Assembly: GCA_001839685.1 (NCBI GenBank)
Contig: MLAK01000659.1
Span: forward strand, 1 to 64,000
Reading direction: 5' to 3'
Source: Tritrichomonas foetus
Taxonomy: Eukaryota; Parabasalia; Tritrichomonadida; Tritrichomonadidae
Length of the DNA: 64,000 nt
In this document: positions 19,301 through 28,700 of the stretch, in pieces
How the letters are laid out: each line of letters begins with the position of its first letter
How positions within the stretch are numbered: position 1 is the first letter of the stretch
The notes under the pieces: generated by a model
What the model saw: only the letters and a program-made list of their open reading frames with translations
Database searches by the model: none
Told to the model about the DNA's origin: nothing
Program-made: the position numbers and the translations under genes

Positions 19301-21827
19301 CATTAGCCACTCATTATATCAAAACATGCACTTTTTAGAATGCAGTAATGATTGGAATGATAGTCTTGGACTTCTTACTCGGGAGCATCCATCATTATTG
19401 ACAGCAACATCATTCCATCAAATATCTAATTTTGCTGCAGCAAGAGCTCATTACCTTAGAACAATGGGCGAAGATTCCAATTCCTATTTTCACGCACTCA
19501 TGAAACTCCGAACTATTGTCCTAAATCTCACCCTTGCTTCTACAAGTAACTTACGTGATACAATTCTTGGTGTTAAAAAGGAAACACAAACACCTTTAAT
19601 TACATTACCAATTTTCCAGGATACTTCTCCACATTTTGAATTTAAAACCGCAATGTCTGAAATAACACCTGGAAAATATTCCACGTCTTTTCTATCACCA
19701 ACTTATATTCCAATGTACTTCAAATCTTCAATGATTGAAGAATGCCAACAAATTATATATGTATACTTACACCATCAAGTAAATGTAAATGATCTTTTAC
19801 GGCTATCAACAATACAATGGACTTCATCACTTGATAAAGGTGTTGCAATGATTTCTAATTTAGCTTGGCGGTTTTCAATGTTAGAAGATTTTGTGAAAAA
19901 TAGCTCTACAATTGATTCGACATTACTTCAACATTTGCCGAAATTAAATGAGGCCATTAAAGTGAATCATGAAATTGCTGCCAAACTTTTATCAAGAGCA
20001 GGTTCATTTTATCATGCACTTCATGAATTAGAATATTCTGATAGTAACAATGATCTCATTAATTCTCCACCTACTTCACTTCAAAGAATTAGCCGTTTTC
20101 TTGCAAAGAAATCCAATTCTTATACAGCGCTAAGGTTGAGTGCCATTTTAACATTACGTGATATTACCAATTCTGCCAGAATGATGAATCAAATGACTCG
20201 AAGACAATCATTAAATCTATTAATGACTCTTCAACATTATTTCCCTGAGTATGTTTACCGAGAGCAGTTTATTCCACGACTTTTCCAAGAACTTCAGCAG
20301 CCTGATATTGTTGATCGAAACATCATAATTGCAATGATAGTTTCTCTAGTGAAACAGGATGAAAAATTACGACAAGTCTTTTCGCAAAGACTCGGGCAAT
20401 TGAAAGAAGATGAGCGTGAACTTTGGATGGCTTGGTTACCTGTAGTTTTCCAAGTTTGTAAAACTGTTCCAATTGATTTTATGATGTCTTTATTATCTTA
20501 TAATACATCGTATTTCTTACTTCAACTTCATCATTTGAAAAATTCTCGAATGATTCATGATAAAGATTATTTTAATGAAATGAACAACGAAATGAAAAAT
20601 AAGAAAGAAGTGATTTCTGAGTTCGAAGGCTCATTAGAGTTTATAAAAAGATGCGAACCTGATATTCAACAAATGATTAGATCTATCAGAGCTATTCGCC
20701 TTTTCTACTTTGCTTTGATCAAAGGAAGAAGTGTTCCTGAATATCCTGAAGAAACAAAAACATTGTATTCCAATTTTGAAGAATTAACTAACTACATTGA
20801 TTCTCATCCACCTATTTTTGACTCCCATTTAAGACAAACCAACTATACTTCACTCACTGGATTTCGATTTCCAACAATGAATCAGAATGTAATGCGAGTC
20901 TCAATTGAATCCAAGAGCCCAAATGAAGCACATCTTCATTATACAACAATTCGTGGTGAGAGTAGAACTTGTCTTCTTGTTTCTCCAATTGTTTATCGAT
21001 ATACACCAAATGAATATATATTTACCTATATTTTACAAAAAATGATTGATAGAAGACGTGAAGAATACTCTCTTATTTATTATCCACAAGCATTTCTAAT
21101 TCATCCGATGCTTCTTTTAGTTAATTCTCCTGCTGCTTCTAATATGTCAAATATTTGTGCACCTCATAGTATACCGAAAATGCTATTTAAATATAGTGAT
21201 ATATCTAAAGAGCAAATGGTATCACCAAAAGAACAACTAGTTTCACCTAAAGAAGCAGTAGATAGGAGAAAAGCAACAATTCCTGATGATCTTCTATTTA
21301 AGTGGTTTATTAAAGGTGCTCAAGGTAATAAAAATGATTTCATTTATATGAGAAAGAGTTTTGCAACACATTTTGCAACAATTTCTTATTTGCATTCATT
21401 ATTTGGAACACCACAGATGATTAATCCGCCACTTCTATTTTACGAAGATCGACAAAGAATTTGGTTCCCTGGATTCATGGATAAAACAATCACGTATGCA
21501 TCAATTGCAATGACCAATCAAATAAATGGATTACTTCCCGAATTTGTAATGAGAGGTTCTTTTGCAACTTCATGGAACACACTAGCTACTGTGATTGTTT
21601 CTAATCAAGATAGAATTCGAACATGCTTGTCTGCAATTGCGCCAGAACTTTCTGAAGATGAAAAGCAACTTTCAAGACTCTCTGAAAGAATAAAAGGTTT
21701 TGGATCACAAATTGGAGAGGATACAGATAAATCAGACGAATATTTCCCGTTTCTTTATTTGGACCATCTTATAAAGACTTCCAAGAACAGCCTTTTGGCA
21801 CAACCCACGAAGTTTGGATGGGTCTGA
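13380..21827 (+). CDS. TRRAP/Tra1-like pseudokinase scaffold
   Basis: Very large helical-repeat protein of 2,815 residues starting at ATG 13380. HEAT/TPR-like repeats fill about the first 1,800 residues, followed by a FAT-like region and a C-terminal PIKK-like domain. In that domain the segment with RKSFATHFATISYLHSLFGT (from about 2658) and then LFYEDRQRIWFPGF aligns by eye with the end of TRRAP/Tra1, where a PI3-kinase fold has lost the catalytic GDRH and DFG signatures; I find neither motif here. Tra1/TRRAP is the activator-binding scaffold of the SAGA and NuA4 histone acetyltransferase complexes in the nucleus. At about 2,800 residues it is roughly a quarter shorter than yeast or human forms (about 3,700-3,900). 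Asn-rich linkers are seen at about 768-783. A degenerate mTOR/ATM relative is less likely. Confidence 0.75.
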   Translation: MTDQQALFTSLLCSGHFPPISDDVLDNIEDFLIYSVNADINIHIDILMQYYAENFNFFMSENNNLSERDFHLQYRLLHTMRYIRPSFLSTEFSTQLENYAFFYLNNSSQEMIREAFIVLVDHFISRQHGAQKRIIELVKFIMNFLNRASQMIQEIDHQLLFNIIYSFRYLLSVADQSLIESVLPTTIGIFTKIIYNALQLKDSPNFFPTFELIVAKSLRLVALFTEWFKKIPNDSFSLILEIQKNIPDDVRFVHIYQNFMVLACSIIELKQPIHSESSIETVMSQIMNISPLFVHPPFNKSRRAIIFFHAMKNWIIYRDKTQPSIFLSIISKTMPVFGHLQGQIPFLRCTFEIYQAFITPELFENSPYLQVDLLEQFIVALEMTRDEFDSYDLEAPTRPFDIEYFLESNIILTKLIGLVIITKDMGEKPLSGVTDLLIRFINYFSFFLDLAGRCGNSHAPNQIFTNFVHSQITLTNFKKRVNEHISLFIQLLTRLPAKLLNYIINGHLIMLLPSKPYHNHHIMLILQLVRTLKSPTIFYVSYFHCIVKHFDYLFLREQNNGILYTTKNVFQEAFEKSQDQSMASQLCHSFYAFLMLSIASKNKYMIELAFDLLQHIRGAKDPKDVKPAKLATFCQLMKQSQFSYHIILRSISDDPNLEIIVSVLAVYLFPLLNIQADQIDAWISLFLPALESDTHRLFACQPLLEWRLSLCIPNLRESTQYRLITALSKEPKCVKVILSKIPEITARHANTVVLPPERRFLIKYTDSKNNNSNLNNDNSNNDKDGYELPYNAILNSIELETNPTDEQLEALTSCFIKLVGKLQFIESIVNPEIVRTCKFLIKHKKELLEHAHERVEIPAKYSLLVLREQYELTIDDYSQYVEKLDDFLNYITLLCYKPSTVKTALVMIDKILPKVPVSFIFLRVATSLLHSSIYEHKTVNRIFEKHLFARQFKIEDELIVKAMCQAFYGATRISTKHFRLLALKALDFFQPNYVEENRKNIIKDMGRFQANVPYRRFDLIFMRPFDDVPDPIGTITKLISTLGTIHISSITPEVQRLLKTAFLNDKFLIPIETAKFILKIIIKMLPYLPFNKNMVQIYDQLVATLRDEKSKPLIPYFFTKIKKYFKISLSNGSAKGYPSINGSIPSLFNTSRPLVTPSVEDLQFLHFFVKYTSPQFSVCAQWLISAIRLIQQNVHTMSAETLQNSITYILRITRRIRLNDQKLDLTSLFTVIFEFFTFSRYSLLPISIPLYKLPLADPLLTLQVITTSLKSNWSTDVIYIASEMIAIKKCSIFRQMCFKEILGNLKLIFKFLTSDSLRKDLDFIILRTISTLSNIVENLDGEDFDLHAALHLAKYVFRSIEMMNKGFKPSFIYGFTSIFFPIRHIKTIETRLFQTYLNEIIPLFMIYPFLFYHPLFLRKFSNFMKQLSPEYRNQIWKELPSKATDKIFSKTLANQMMNELYSTFPPHEKTTIRIGFKDYPTNKFFLAYALNYSAAMIGAHSNVIIEDLCDSPIKFTNAQVHALWIRQKHLDLGSVKTITRFSHISKFLSSFNDYSDEDLEIHLSKLLSRHPFMFKQSLLCFRLLGQKNFIVKTPSRSLLQFIFGLSAATLENINRLPERQFIGCLPLVFMTLHKIGVMSVASRVIDLLVFTTILVLKKLPNSISVAQIIPYTIELYISSISFQDINQNRFSELRSLLEERKEKTGPEDQARMRFVYQLIPPLSNILYANKFIPNDLLPSVFFAANFPKEIMSLYQKALQSSYAAGGFHLAKKILENTHETLKVKNLALSEPTNSIFATIAEWIKQSGSDQDTSNFVHLLMDSFKPITENKAYSEFSNLKQPVHDDVIKCIESLESELNIIQVLKKKYPQLKILDTPTYENNFDGLLDAAFRIDWFSIHPSVHKSIFLKMLLPQVFHKQIYKMKEIEKDDIIVSVSQSLPNEFRRFIEYYVYSFPDSSLSTSLSQTFTFSHAPPLISHSLYQNMHFLECSNDWNDSLGLLTREHPSLLTATSFHQISNFAAARAHYLRTMGEDSNSYFHALMKLRTIVLNLTLASTSNLRDTILGVKKETQTPLITLPIFQDTSPHFEFKTAMSEITPGKYSTSFLSPTYIPMYFKSSMIEECQQIIYVYLHHQVNVNDLLRLSTIQWTSSLDKGVAMISNLAWRFSMLEDFVKNSSTIDSTLLQHLPKLNEAIKVNHEIAAKLLSRAGSFYHALHELEYSDSNNDLINSPPTSLQRISRFLAKKSNSYTALRLSAILTLRDITNSARMMNQMTRRQSLNLLMTLQHYFPEYVYREQFIPRLFQELQQPDIVDRNIIIAMIVSLVKQDEKLRQVFSQRLGQLKEDERELWMAWLPVVFQVCKTVPIDFMMSLLSYNTSYFLLQLHHLKNSRMIHDKDYFNEMNNEMKNKKEVISEFEGSLEFIKRCEPDIQQMIRSIRAIRLFYFALIKGRSVPEYPEETKTLYSNFEELTNYIDSHPPIFDSHLRQTNYTSLTGFRFPTMNQNVMRVSIESKSPNEAHLHYTTIRGESRTCLLVSPIVYRYTPNEYIFTYILQKMIDRRREEYSLIYYPQAFLIHPMLLLVNSPAASNMSNICAPHSIPKMLFKYSDISKEQMVSPKEQLVSPKEAVDRRKATIPDDLLFKWFIKGAQGNKNDFIYMRKSFATHFATISYLHSLFGTPQMINPPLLFYEDRQRIWFPGFMDKTITYASIAMTNQINGLLPEFVMRGSFATSWNTLATVIVSNQDRIRTCLSAIAPELSEDEKQLSRLSERIKGFGSQIGEDTDKSDEYFPFLYLDHLIKTSKNSLLAQPTKFGWV

Positions 21828-22035
21828 ATATTTTCATCACTTTATTTTTATATTGTATTATTAAACAAATTACTATGCGTTGATATATTTTCACATCTCT
21901 CTTTATTCTTATACTTTTATATATTATATCATTATTGCAGAATATGTTTAAATTAATAAATATGAAATATGTACTTCTTTGTTAAATATGTCAAGTTCTA
22001 TATTGGCCATAAATTCACCTTAATTTTGAAAAAAT

Positions 22036-23646
22036 ATGTCAATTTGTTTAATGAATTTTGGCGGAGGAATTGAGTGCAGAACCATATCAAATGCGTATGG
22101 CTGCTGCTGCCAACTTCTTTCAAGAATGAAGCCACTTGTAGAAAACGCAGAGAAAATGCTGAAAAAGGACAATCCAAATTTCCAATATTTTGCTTTTTTG
22201 GTTGATATTTCTACACAAATAAAAGAAGGATATACAAACATAGATGTCTCACCATTAATCCATATGTGTGATATCGCTGATAAACAAACAGCGGATTTTA
22301 TAACTTTATTTTCATCTTTAATTTTTTATCTGGCGCCAGATTTCGCCAGTGAATATGAGGTACATCCCATTTTCACTTCACAACTATTTAATTGTGAAAA
22401 AGTGAAATTTGAAAAATCACAAATAAATGATATTGAACTTCCTCCAAGCCAAAGGCTTGATAAAATCATTACAACAAAGTATTCAAGCATTTTGTCTCCT
22501 TCTTCTTTTTTGTTTTTTAAGCCTTTGAATTCATTTTCTTTTCATTTATGCTCAATGTTACAATTTAATTTAGGATGCTTTTTTCTTTCTACTTTAGTTG
22601 TTCGAAAAAAAGAAAACATTCATCATTACGTTTTGTTTCTGGCTGATTCGAAAAAATGGGTCAAATTTGATGACAATGAAATAACATTCACTGAACTAAA
22701 TGAACTTGATAAAATTTGTATGGATGATAATTATGAAATTGTTATAATTGGATTTACTCAAAGCTCATCTAATATTGACATGACTTTAATTCAACAAAAA
22801 TTTGAACAACCAACAATCCTACAACCAATAGAATCTGATTCTGACCTTCACAATATTGACGAAATTATTCCCAACAAAACAATCCAAAAAACATCTCAAA
22901 ACGAAAACCAAAACCAAAATGATAATGAAAAAAGTTTGTATCAAAATATTAAAAAAGAAAATGATAAAAGAATTACTAGTATAAATGAAAATCGATTTCA
23001 AGTCAGTGCTAAAAGGAAAAATGATTTGCCTGATAATAAGACATTTATTTCAAATAATGATTTAATTGAAAATAGTTCTAGAGATGATATTTATGATTCA
23101 TACCAGAAATATATAGCATCATTTTATGTTTTTTTGCCAGGAGAAATGAATTTTAAATTGTTAAAAACAAAAGTGAGTGAAAACTATGAGGAATCACTTA
23201 AGAAAATATTTTCATTTTTAAAGAAAAATAGAGCAAGTAATTACCTTTTTAAGTATGATAAGGATTTCAAATATCATAGAACTTTGAAAAACATTAAAAA
23301 TAAAAAAGAATTGAATGTTTATTTCGAGAAAAAACCTTTCAACATTATGAATACTTTTATTTCAAAGAGCAAAGAAATCGTTAAACTTCATTTACAATGT
23401 ATTGACATCAATGCTTTGAAAACAACAGCCATTTTCTCTAAACTGCAATTTTTTTCAACTGTTAAGGAATACATCATCATGTTTATGAATCAAATTTTAC
23501 CTAACACGAAAGTTCAAGTGGAATTATTTTATAAAGCTCGAAATGAATATATCCAAATCGGTAATATTGACTTTATTTCAGACAAAACAAGTGAAAATCG
23601 AGATATAATTTACTTTAAATATACTGTCTCCCAGTTATATAAATAA
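22036..23646 (+). CDS. short USP-like protein, Cys box at the N-terminus
   Basis: 536 residues, ATG 22036, only 208 bp after the TRRAP-like gene. Residues 7-28 (NFGGGIECRTISNAYGCCCQ) resemble a diverged USP Cys box with C14 in the nucleophile position but with the NTCY core lost. A His box is plain at about 197-216: HHYVLFLADSKKWVKFDD, which fits the usual GHYxxyxR...WyxFdD with H in place of G. The middle (about 265-350) is Asn/Lys-rich and disordered. The last ~180 residues may form one more domain that I do not recognise. It is either a divergent deubiquitinase or an inactive ubiquitin binder. The start sits almost at the Cys box, which is unusual. CCTTA lies about 18 bases before the ATG as a possible initiator. 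Confidence 0.55.
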   Translation: MSICLMNFGGGIECRTISNAYGCCCQLLSRMKPLVENAEKMLKKDNPNFQYFAFLVDISTQIKEGYTNIDVSPLIHMCDIADKQTADFITLFSSLIFYLAPDFASEYEVHPIFTSQLFNCEKVKFEKSQINDIELPPSQRLDKIITTKYSSILSPSSFLFFKPLNSFSFHLCSMLQFNLGCFFLSTLVVRKKENIHHYVLFLADSKKWVKFDDNEITFTELNELDKICMDDNYEIVIIGFTQSSSNIDMTLIQQKFEQPTILQPIESDSDLHNIDEIIPNKTIQKTSQNENQNQNDNEKSLYQNIKKENDKRITSINENRFQVSAKRKNDLPDNKTFISNNDLIENSSRDDIYDSYQKYIASFYVFLPGEMNFKLLKTKVSENYEESLKKIFSFLKKNRASNYLFKYDKDFKYHRTLKNIKNKKELNVYFEKKPFNIMNTFISKSKEIVKLHLQCIDINALKTTAIFSKLQFFSTVKEYIIMFMNQILPNTKVQVELFYKARNEYIQIGNIDFISDKTSENRDIIYFKYTVSQLYK

Positions 23647-23879
23647 TATTATCAATTTTGATAAGTTCTCAGACTATTGAAAGACAAATATTAACCATAT
23701 TGTTTGTTAGTTTGTTTGTATAAAAATGATATATTAATTAATTAAATTTTTCATTTTGCCTCTATTATGATTCTCAAAAAATCAATGACATTTATTTTAA
23801 GTAATATTTAATAATTCATAATGAGAAATAACAGATTGACTAATATATAATATTTACACAACAACAATATATAAAAAAA

Positions 23880-25062
23880 TCAATTCAATTGATAAAAGAA
23901 AAGAGACGCTGTTGAAGCAACTCCCAAAATTGTGGATCCATGATTAACGGTGATACGCGACACCTTTTTCGTGAAATCCACGGTCGATTCATTCATTCCA
24001 GTCGATCGGCGAGATGCTTTATGTTTAATCAGCACAGAACTCTTCCAATCCCATGAAACAAAAACGTGTCCGAAAGTGCCAGAATAGATTTCATCAGTTG
24101 AAAGAAACAAAGAACCGAACGAATCATGTGAATAGTCGCCAACACGAACATAGTTGCCTCTTTCTGGGTAATTCTGTACTTCTTGCACCGCCAGGGGCTT
24201 TGCGTTATTCCTTGTATCCCAGACTTGCAAATGCGTGAAAGTTCGTGTCGCAAAAAGGGTTCCGGACGGCTTGAACTTGACAGAAGTCACACTCAAATCA
24301 GAATACTGCGGATCTCCAAACTGCGGTGTTGAAAATGAATTTATGATGGTATTTGATCCCATGTCAAATAACTTAACATCACCAGAATCATCGGCAAAGG
24401 CAAAAACATTCGGCTGCGATGGATCAAGTCCAGCCGACGTGATTTCGTTTTGATAATGGTCAAATAAAATAAACGGTTTCGGTCTATGGTAATCAATATT
24501 CCATAGTTTAGCTGATTCTGATTCAACTTGAATGAATGAAGACTGGTCAGACAGACATAATAATTTCACCATATTTTCTGTATATGGATCGATAAAAGTA
24601 TCGATCTTTTCGGCCGTTATTTTTTCGGTTGTTCTTGTCGGAACTGGAAAACCGTCTTCGATTTTTTTCCAAGCGATCATCGAATCGATCTTTATTTTAT
24701 ACAATTTCGTGTCGCACTCTGGGGGTTAGAATAGAAAAAATACGATTGCTAGCGAGTAAGAGAGGATTTAAAGTGTTTTTAGGAAAAAATTGAAGGCAAT
24801 TTATTCGAGGATTTCTCATTTCGTTTCGCAGGTAATCGAAGTCGCGCGTGAAGGCGCTAAACTTTGTGGAAAGCGAAAAATTGAGTGGAGAACGAGCGCG
24901 TCCAGTCTCTTTGATTCGATAAATGTTGATATTACCGCCATGGTCGCCAGATGCGACAAAGCGGTCGCATTGACTAAAAGAAAGCTGTTCAATCGTGTCG
25001 TTGTCATTGGTGTTTGTATTCGTTGAGTGTTCACCAAAACACGACAAAAGCTTTAAATCCAT
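23880..25062 (-). CDS. PP2A regulatory subunit B55 (PR55), frame broken once
   Basis: WD40 propeller subunit that directs protein phosphatase 2A to substrates. The first part (25062-24697, 121 codons) has the B55 N-terminal blade elements and FSAFTRDFDYLRNEMRNPRI, like the FDYLKSLEIEEKI signature. The second part (24704-23880) supplies ITSAGLDPSQPNVFAFADDS, KLFDMGSNT, VTSVKFKPSG and LQVWDTRNNAKPL, all in PR55 order. The two parts overlap in different frames; the longest frame of the second starts at TTG. Removing one base from the five-G run at 24721-24725 would join them, giving about 390 residues versus about 450 in the family. A sequence error, a recent pseudogene or recoding are all possible. 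CCTTT lies at 25080-25076 before the ATG. Confidence 0.8.
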
Positions 25063-25075
25063 CTAGGGAACGATA

Positions 25076-25080
25076 AAAGG
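25076..25080 (-). promoter_or_regulatory. CCTTT (M5-like) initiator of the B55 gene
   Basis: Minus-strand TCAACCTTTTATCG ends about 10 bases before the ATG at 25062. CCTTT overlapping the transcription start is the M5 core element described in Trichomonas; it is assigned here by motif and spacing only. Confidence 0.45.
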
Positions 25081-25695
25081 TTGATGGACGATCAAATTTT
25101 TATGAATTTTTGTGATTTTAACTTCAATTTTCACTTGATATCTAGCCAGATTATTTTTCAAAAAATTTAAGAACATGGATTTAATTTACATCAAATTTCT
25201 TTCAAAATGTTTATTCATTTTACAATTTGATAAGATATAGATGGTTAACATTGAATGACAAATCTCTACTAGAGATTCTCTAGTAACTTTTTTGGAATAA
25301 ATTGAATTTTCTGAAGGAAAAATTTTGAAGATGTCAATTTTGAAAATTAGGTCAAATTAATTTACATGTGTCATGATCACTTTTGTGAACTTTATCTTAA
25401 ATATGACATCAAATCTTCTCATTTTTTCGAGGAAGGTGACCGTTTAATTTTCTCATTATTTCCAAAATTACTTATTCACGAAGTCTTGGAAGGTATCTAT
25501 ATTTTACTCATAGCTCACCTTATTTAGATAAAGATTCTTGTGCTAATTAGAACTTTAGTTATGATTTTCAACGTATTCATTTATGATTTCCTATTCAAAT
25601 GGTATAAAATAAATAAATATTTCAATTTTGAGGATTTTTGAATGACGTTCAATCGGCGGGAAAATTAACGGCTATGACTATTTATATACATTTAT

Positions 25696-25720
25696 GAACG
25701 TTAAGTGTGAGAACGTTAAG
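25696..25720. promoter_or_regulatory. paired GAACGTTAAG motifs, Myb-like
   Basis: Two identical 10-bp copies with starts 15 bp apart, 42-66 bp before the coiled-coil gene's ATG. Read on the minus strand they contain TAACGTT, close to TAACNG-type Myb sites, and a TTAACGG lies about 20 bp further upstream. Myb proteins are known promoter-binding factors in Trichomonas; the assignment is inference. Confidence 0.4.
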
Positions 25721-25761
25721 GCCGATAGACATCCAAAAAGTTTAAAGTTTTCATCAAGATA

Positions 25762-28700
25762 ATGTCTTCGCCGATTTGCTCTCGTGTTGGGCAAATGGAA
25801 AAGATGTTATACAGTCAGCATGGATTACTTCTTGCTGTCGCCAGCGCGATTCAGAGCGAAGAAATTCAGAATGAATTATCCAAATACCAAGAAGATTTCC
25901 TCTTGTTTGAACATGACAGGCAAAAGGAGCCACAGTCGCCAGGTTCCCCCTATTCAATTGAAAAATCATTCGAATTAAATAAAACTGATCCAATAGAAGG
26001 ACTCCGAAACGAATTTTACGAATTTCAAGACATTTTCGCATCAACAATGGAGCAGACCCGAAAGTCTGTTCAAACGCATCACGAAGATCTGAAGAGTTTG
26101 AAAATCGTCACACAAGAATTAGCCGAATCTCCACCAACCGTTTCACCCGACACTATTCACTGCATTAAGCGCGAACTCAAGAGACTCAAGTCAGCCCAAG
26201 GAAAGGCTAATCTCAAAGAATTATCAGACGTTAAATTAATCAAGCCAATTCAAACAAAAGTTACTGAGCTCTCTGAAATCGTTGATAAAATTAATAACAT
26301 TCTTCTCAATCAACTAAAGAATAGGCCGCAAATTGAAGAAGTTCAAAATATTGTCCAAAAATCACTCGAATTAATAGCCGCTAATAGCAGCCTGAACGTG
26401 TCTGGAACAAGGTCAATGTTAGATGAAGAACCAGTTTCAGAAGTTCGTGAAGAGCTAGATTTTCTCACAAAGAATATTTTGAGTGCCACAAATTTGAATA
26501 CAACCGCCATTGGACATCAACGTGACCAAATTGCTTCTATTAATACTACACTTGAAAATCAAGAAAAGGAGCTAGAAGAAATCACTAAAATACAGGAATC
26601 ACTTCAAATTTTGAAGAGAGAACTGGTACAACTTGAGAACTTGCGTGATGAAGACCAAATGGAAAACAGCGAAGCGCTCAAGAAGATATTCGATCACTTT
26701 TCAAATATTCAAGGTGATATTGAAAAACTCATCAAGAATGATACGGAAAGACTTTCTGAGACTTCTGCTATTAAAGAGAATATTGAAAAAGCTAATCAAT
26801 TGAATAATGCAAGATTTGAAGCTCTTGAAAAGAGAGACTTCGATTCAATGGAAGATGCTATTAAATGCATTAAACATGAAGTCAAAATTCAACAACATGA
26901 ATCTGAACAACAAAGAAATTCAATTTCTCAAATAAACGAACAATTAAATGATACACAAGATGAAGTTTCACAAATTCAATCAGCAATTCTCACAAAAGTT
27001 GACGAAATTCAACAATTACAAAAGACTACTGCTGAGCATACTGAAAATCTTGCAAACGTTCATGAAACACTTTCTCAAAATGAATCTGCAATTTCCTCAC
27101 TTAAAGAAGAATCAAATCAACGATCAACTGAATTACATCAAGCTCTCAATGATCAATCCAGTAAGATATCTAACGTTCAAGAAGGTCTTCAAGAAACACA
27201 AGCCGAAATGTCACGTCTTCAAGATGCCTTTGCTGATATGCAAGAGAAATTCCAAGTTCATGAAGATACTATCGATAAAATGAGTTTGGCCTTTAAACAG
27301 GCTAAAGAATTAACTAATCGCGTTGATATTTTACGTGAGCAAATGAATCAACTCCAAATCGCAGAAAATGAACGTGGAAGCATCCTTCAAAATGGTCCAG
27401 CTGCTGATGATGCTTTCAGTGTTCTTCGTGATGAATTATCATTCTTGGAGACGAATTTCGTTGAAACAGCTAATTTACATATTGTTTCAATTGAAGAACA
27501 TCAACAGCAAATTACAAGGATGAAAACAGCACTTGAAAACCAAAAGGTTGATGAGGAGTCTCTTCAAATGATGCAAATAGGTATCAAATGCCTTAAATCT
27601 GAACTTCAAAAGATTAAAGATAATGCAAGAAATCGTGAAAATGAGCAAAACGACAGCTACGTGAATGCGGAGATTGAAGCAAAGGTTAATGCCTTTGAAC
27701 AATCAATTGATGAGCTGAAAAGCGATGTTCTTGACTTATCTGATCTTAATAAACTTAGATTCGAAATGGAAGTTGTGAAGAGTCAGATGAAGAAATTCAA
27801 TGAAATGAATAACGTATTCACTAAACTTGTAATTCTTGCAGAAGAAGATAATTCTGACAAGAAATTAATGAAATGCATCAAGCATGAAATTAACAAATTA
27901 AGAAAAGGATTAAAGGAAACAAACGAAAGACAATTAACGAATGAACAAAACCAAGCAGCGATTGTTGGTGGCATTAAGAGCGAAATCGAAGTTCTTCAAA
28001 CTAAGATCAATAACGAAACTGAAGAAATTCATCAACTTAACGAACGTGTCGGATCAGCCGAAACTAGAGTTGATGAAATAGGTACTAAACAAGTCGAAGA
28101 AAGCGCCAAGATCGAATCCCTTGAAGAAACATCAAGAAACCATCAAACTCAATTAGAACAAGTTGACCGTCTTGTTAAAGAGAATGATAACAAATTGAAT
28201 GGTTTATCTGAAAGAGTATCTCAAAATGAATCAAGAATGTCAGAAGTTGTTGAAACACTTCAAAATCAAACTTCTGAAATTTCATCACTTAAATCTTCAG
28301 TAAGTGATGTCAAATCCCAAATTGACCAAGTCTCTGAAACCCAACAAGAGAATGATGAAAAATTAAGAAAAGTTTCGGATAACTTACAATCTACACAACA
28401 TAAGATTGAAGAAGTTCAAGAAACAACTAAATATCTTTCTACTAGACAAGATGAACAACAACAAACATGCGATAAACTTCGTAATAATCTCAATCAATTA
28501 GAAAATTCATTTGATGATGTAACTCATTCTATTAATGACCTCAAACATGAACTTGAAAATGTTCAAACTTCACTTAAAGAAACTGACGAACACATCGATG
28601 ATGTTGAAAAGAGACACGACGATCAAATAGTTGACCTTGACAACCGTTCCAACAAACTCGAAAAACAAACTGATGAATTGAACACTTTACAACAACAATT

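Larger units (their letters stand above)
25063..25761. other. divergent promoter region
   Basis: About 700 bp between the B55 gene (minus) and the coiled-coil gene (plus). It contains a perfect 8-bp-arm hairpin at 25267-25285 (TACTAGAG, three bases, CTCTAGTA), a TTAACGG at about 25668-25674, and two identical GAACGTTAAG decamers at 25696-25705 and 25711-25720. No gene is seen. Confidence 0.55.

Noticed and set aside
24690..24730. Intron joining the two B55 halves
   Set aside because: No GTATGT-type donor or ACTAAC-type branch/acceptor is present at the joint; the halves overlap, so only a one-base change is needed.
24029..25037. Several 60-80 codon frames on both strands over the B55 gene
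   Set aside because: All overlap the well-supported B55 coding sequence in other frames and have no domain support.
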